The notes below the pieces were generated by a model. It was not told where the DNA came from. It saw only the letters and a list, made by a program, of their open reading frames with translations, and searched no databases. From JACVRW01 sp963803085 (GTDB lineage Bacteria; Actinomycetota; Thermoleophilia; Solirubrobacterales; Thermoleophilaceae), in contig CAWDLE010000010.1 in assembly GCA_963803085.1 (NCBI GenBank), positions 434,001 to 498,000 of the forward strand: a stretch of 64,000 bases of DNA, given 5' to 3'. The position numbers and the translations under genes were made by a program. Of this stretch, positions 62,652 through 64,000 are shown one piece after another (position 1 is the first letter of the stretch; each line of letters opens with the position of its first letter).

Positions 62652-62816
62652 GCGTTCGCCCTTCTGTGCGGTCTCGTTACAGCACGAGGCGCTGCGACAG
62701 CCCCGCGTGCGCAAATCAGCGAAGTCGCGCGTGCCGGACATTGAGGACGGATCCTGACCTCAATGCCTCCTAGAGTGCCGCGCTCCTACGGCGAGCGAGA
62801 AAGGAGCTCGATCTGC

Positions 62817-63605
62817 ATGGCCGGCTACGTCCATGGCTATGCCACGCCCGAGCAGCAACGGTTAATCGAGCAGGCCGAGCACTGGCGGGATCGTCTGATC
62901 CGCGACGGAACGACGCTCGAGCCGGGCACGCGGCTGCTCGAAGTCGGCTGCGGCGTGGGCGCCGTGCTGGCGGTCCTTGGCCAGGAGTATCCGGGCCTGC
63001 GGCTCTTCGGTCTCGACATTGAGCCGCAGCAGCTGGAGTTCGCCCGCACGCACCTCGAGCGCTCAGGGGTCGAGGCAACCCTGGCGGAGGGCGACGCAAT
63101 CAGGCTCCCTTTCCCGGACGAAGCCTTCGACCACGTGTGGATGATGTGGTTCCTCGAGCACATCGCGGACCCGCCTGCCGTGCTGCGCGAGGCCCGGCGT
63201 GTGCTTGGCACGGGCGGTGCGATCACGGCGATCGAAGTCGACTATTCGACGTGCAGCGCGGAGCCGTCGAGTCCTGCTATCGAAGCGCTGTTCCGGGCAA
63301 TGGTCGTGGGAATGGCCGCATCGGGGTGGAGCGACGCCGGCACAAGGCTGCCGGGCTGGCTCGCTGAAGCTGGCTTCCGGGACGTGGACCCAGGGGAGCG
63401 CGAGTTCTCGTGGCGGGGAGGCGACCTGGCCCGACAGGCCAACTACGCCGCCGATGTAATCGAGAGCGCGCTCGACGCGCTCGTGCAACTGCCGGGCACC
63501 GCAGAGGACGAGCTGCGAACCGGCCTGGCCGATCTGCGCGGCTTGCCACACCGGCACGGCGCGAGCCTGGGCTGGATCATGCACAAGTCGACCGCTGTGC
63601 GCTGA
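62817..63605 (+). CDS. SAM-dependent methyltransferase
   Basis: 262 residues from ATG 62817, preceded by AAAGGAG. GYVHGYATPEQQRLIEQAEH at the start, motif I RLLEVGCGVGAVLAVLGQEY, LFGLDIEPQQLEFARTHLER, LPFPDEAFDHVWMMWFLEHI and VLGTGGAITAIEVDY. It resembles methyltransferases acting on small metabolites or polyketides. The gap to the upstream methyltransferase (165 nt) lacks a clear promoter. Confidence 0.9.
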   Translation: MAGYVHGYATPEQQRLIEQAEHWRDRLIRDGTTLEPGTRLLEVGCGVGAVLAVLGQEYPGLRLFGLDIEPQQLEFARTHLERSGVEATLAEGDAIRLPFPDEAFDHVWMMWFLEHIADPPAVLREARRVLGTGGAITAIEVDYSTCSAEPSSPAIEALFRAMVVGMAASGWSDAGTRLPGWLAEAGFRDVDPGEREFSWRGGDLARQANYAADVIESALDALVQLPGTAEDELRTGLADLRGLPHRHGASLGWIMHKSTAVR

Positions 63606-63829
63606 CGCGTCGACGGCTGAGCCCCAGGTCCGCCACTCATCGCCGCCGTGATCGTAGCCGCCCTGGTCGGTTAGATCGCCGATGACCTTCGGAGCTCTCT
63701 TTGGCGCGAAAGCCCGCAGGCGACCTGCTTCACGAGCCCGCCTCTCGCCACGCAGGGTTTCGGCTTTCTGATGGGCGATGCGGCTATCGGAACGGACGAG
63801 AAGCAGGCATCGCAGGGTCGGACGCACGC
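63606..63829. other. Gene-free segment with decayed hairpin
   Basis: 224 nt without a credible gene on either strand. It contains CCCGCCTCTCGCCA followed by CGCAGGGTTTCGGCTTTC (about 63738-63769), a decayed relative of the terminator at 53470. Nothing else recognised. Confidence 0.5.
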
Positions 63830-64000
63830 CTATCCGGTGACCGTTCCGGTGAAGGTCTCCCGGCCCTCCCCAACATTCGACTCCAATACCCCCCTCATCC
63901 GGCCCCCACCGCTGAGTCCCTCAAAGCCGTTGAGGCCCTTCACGACCTCCCAATCACCCCTTTGCTTCAGGCCAGGTTGTGTCGTGCTGAAGGTGATCGT
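63830..64000 (-). CDS. C-terminal fragment of an unidentified protein, truncated by the window edge
   Basis: 57 codons open to the right edge, ending in TAG. The residues GDWEVVKGLNGFEGLSGGGR and ETFTGTVTG have the G-x-G-x-F/Y-x-G-L-x-G-x-G pattern seen in the last strands of secreted beta-barrel proteins of the allene-oxide-cyclase/DUF3224 kind. The frame looks genuine, but the family is a guess. Confidence 0.5.
   Translation of the reverse strand, partial: TITFSTTQPGLKQRGDWEVVKGLNGFEGLSGGGRMRGVLESNVGEGRETFTGTVTG

Overview
The window is high-GC, gene-dense DNA from an actinobacterium. It has very short intergenic gaps, many ATGA/GTGA start-stop overlaps and frequent GTG or TTG starts. The housekeeping order glmU-prs-rplY-pth-mfd-(SurA-like)-mazG-eno, a csrA gene, a six-gene mce operon and PucR/CdaR-type regulation together suggest the class Thermoleophilia (Solirubrobacterales or relatives). 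That placement is inference from gene content; there is no rRNA in the window.

Region 1 (1-9.3 kb) is a co-directional housekeeping run: the tail of a ROK kinase, rsmI, an M23 peptidase, metG, tatD, rsmA, ispE, a DedA-PAP2 membrane fusion, a small membrane protein and a PucR-type regulator. A hairpin then separates it from a convergent tRNA-Gln. Region 2 (9.5-23.5 kb) holds glmU, prs, rplY, pth, mfd, a SurA-like lipoprotein, mazG and eno, interrupted by a convergent UbiB-family kinase and followed by ftsB, a 2-phosphoglycerate-kinase-like P-loop protein and a secreted metallophosphoesterase. Region 3 (23.5-33.5 kb) is mixed: csrA, an IolC-C-terminal-like aldolase (DUF2090), a GCS2-type carboxylate-amine ligase, a rhomboid-fold protein lacking both catalytic residues, an MBL hydrolase, an R2-like ferritin-fold oxidase, a CsaA-like tRNA-binding protein and an ECF sigma factor fused to an anti-sigma-like zinc-binding segment and a long Pro/Ala tail, then tRNA-Leu.

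Region 4 (33.6-50.4 kb) centres on six tandem MCE/MlaD genes (34.9-44.0 kb) without adjacent permease or ATPase genes. They are followed by a membrane adenylate/guanylate cyclase, a SpoIIE-type phosphatase, a haloalkane-dehalogenase-like hydrolase, a ThDP enzyme and a stand-alone structured RNA resembling 6S RNA. Three apparent single-base frameshifts fall within 5.2 kb here (about 40.98, 42.05 and 46.12 kb).

Region 5 (51.8-60.25 kb) is the most notable. An intact initiator tRNA-fMet is followed by two further copies of its 3' 42 nt (57,067 and 60,208). Together these divide the region into two tandem units of 5.2 and 3.1 kb. Each unit begins with a related left arm of about 155 bp and ends with a nearly identical 65-bp right arm, and the 9-mer GTGGTTCCA recurs in both arms like recombinase arm sites. 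The units carry small enzymes and regulators (VOC, DUF1801, aldo/keto reductase, SnoaL, cupin, AraC; quinone oxidoreductase, alpha/beta hydrolase, TetR) but no recognisable recombinase. The layout is that of a tRNA-anchored tandem cassette array whose integrase is lost or acts in trans. Region 6 (60.3-64 kb) returns to ordinary genes: a nucleotidyltransferase, a BON-domain protein, two SAM methyltransferases and a truncated gene at the right edge.
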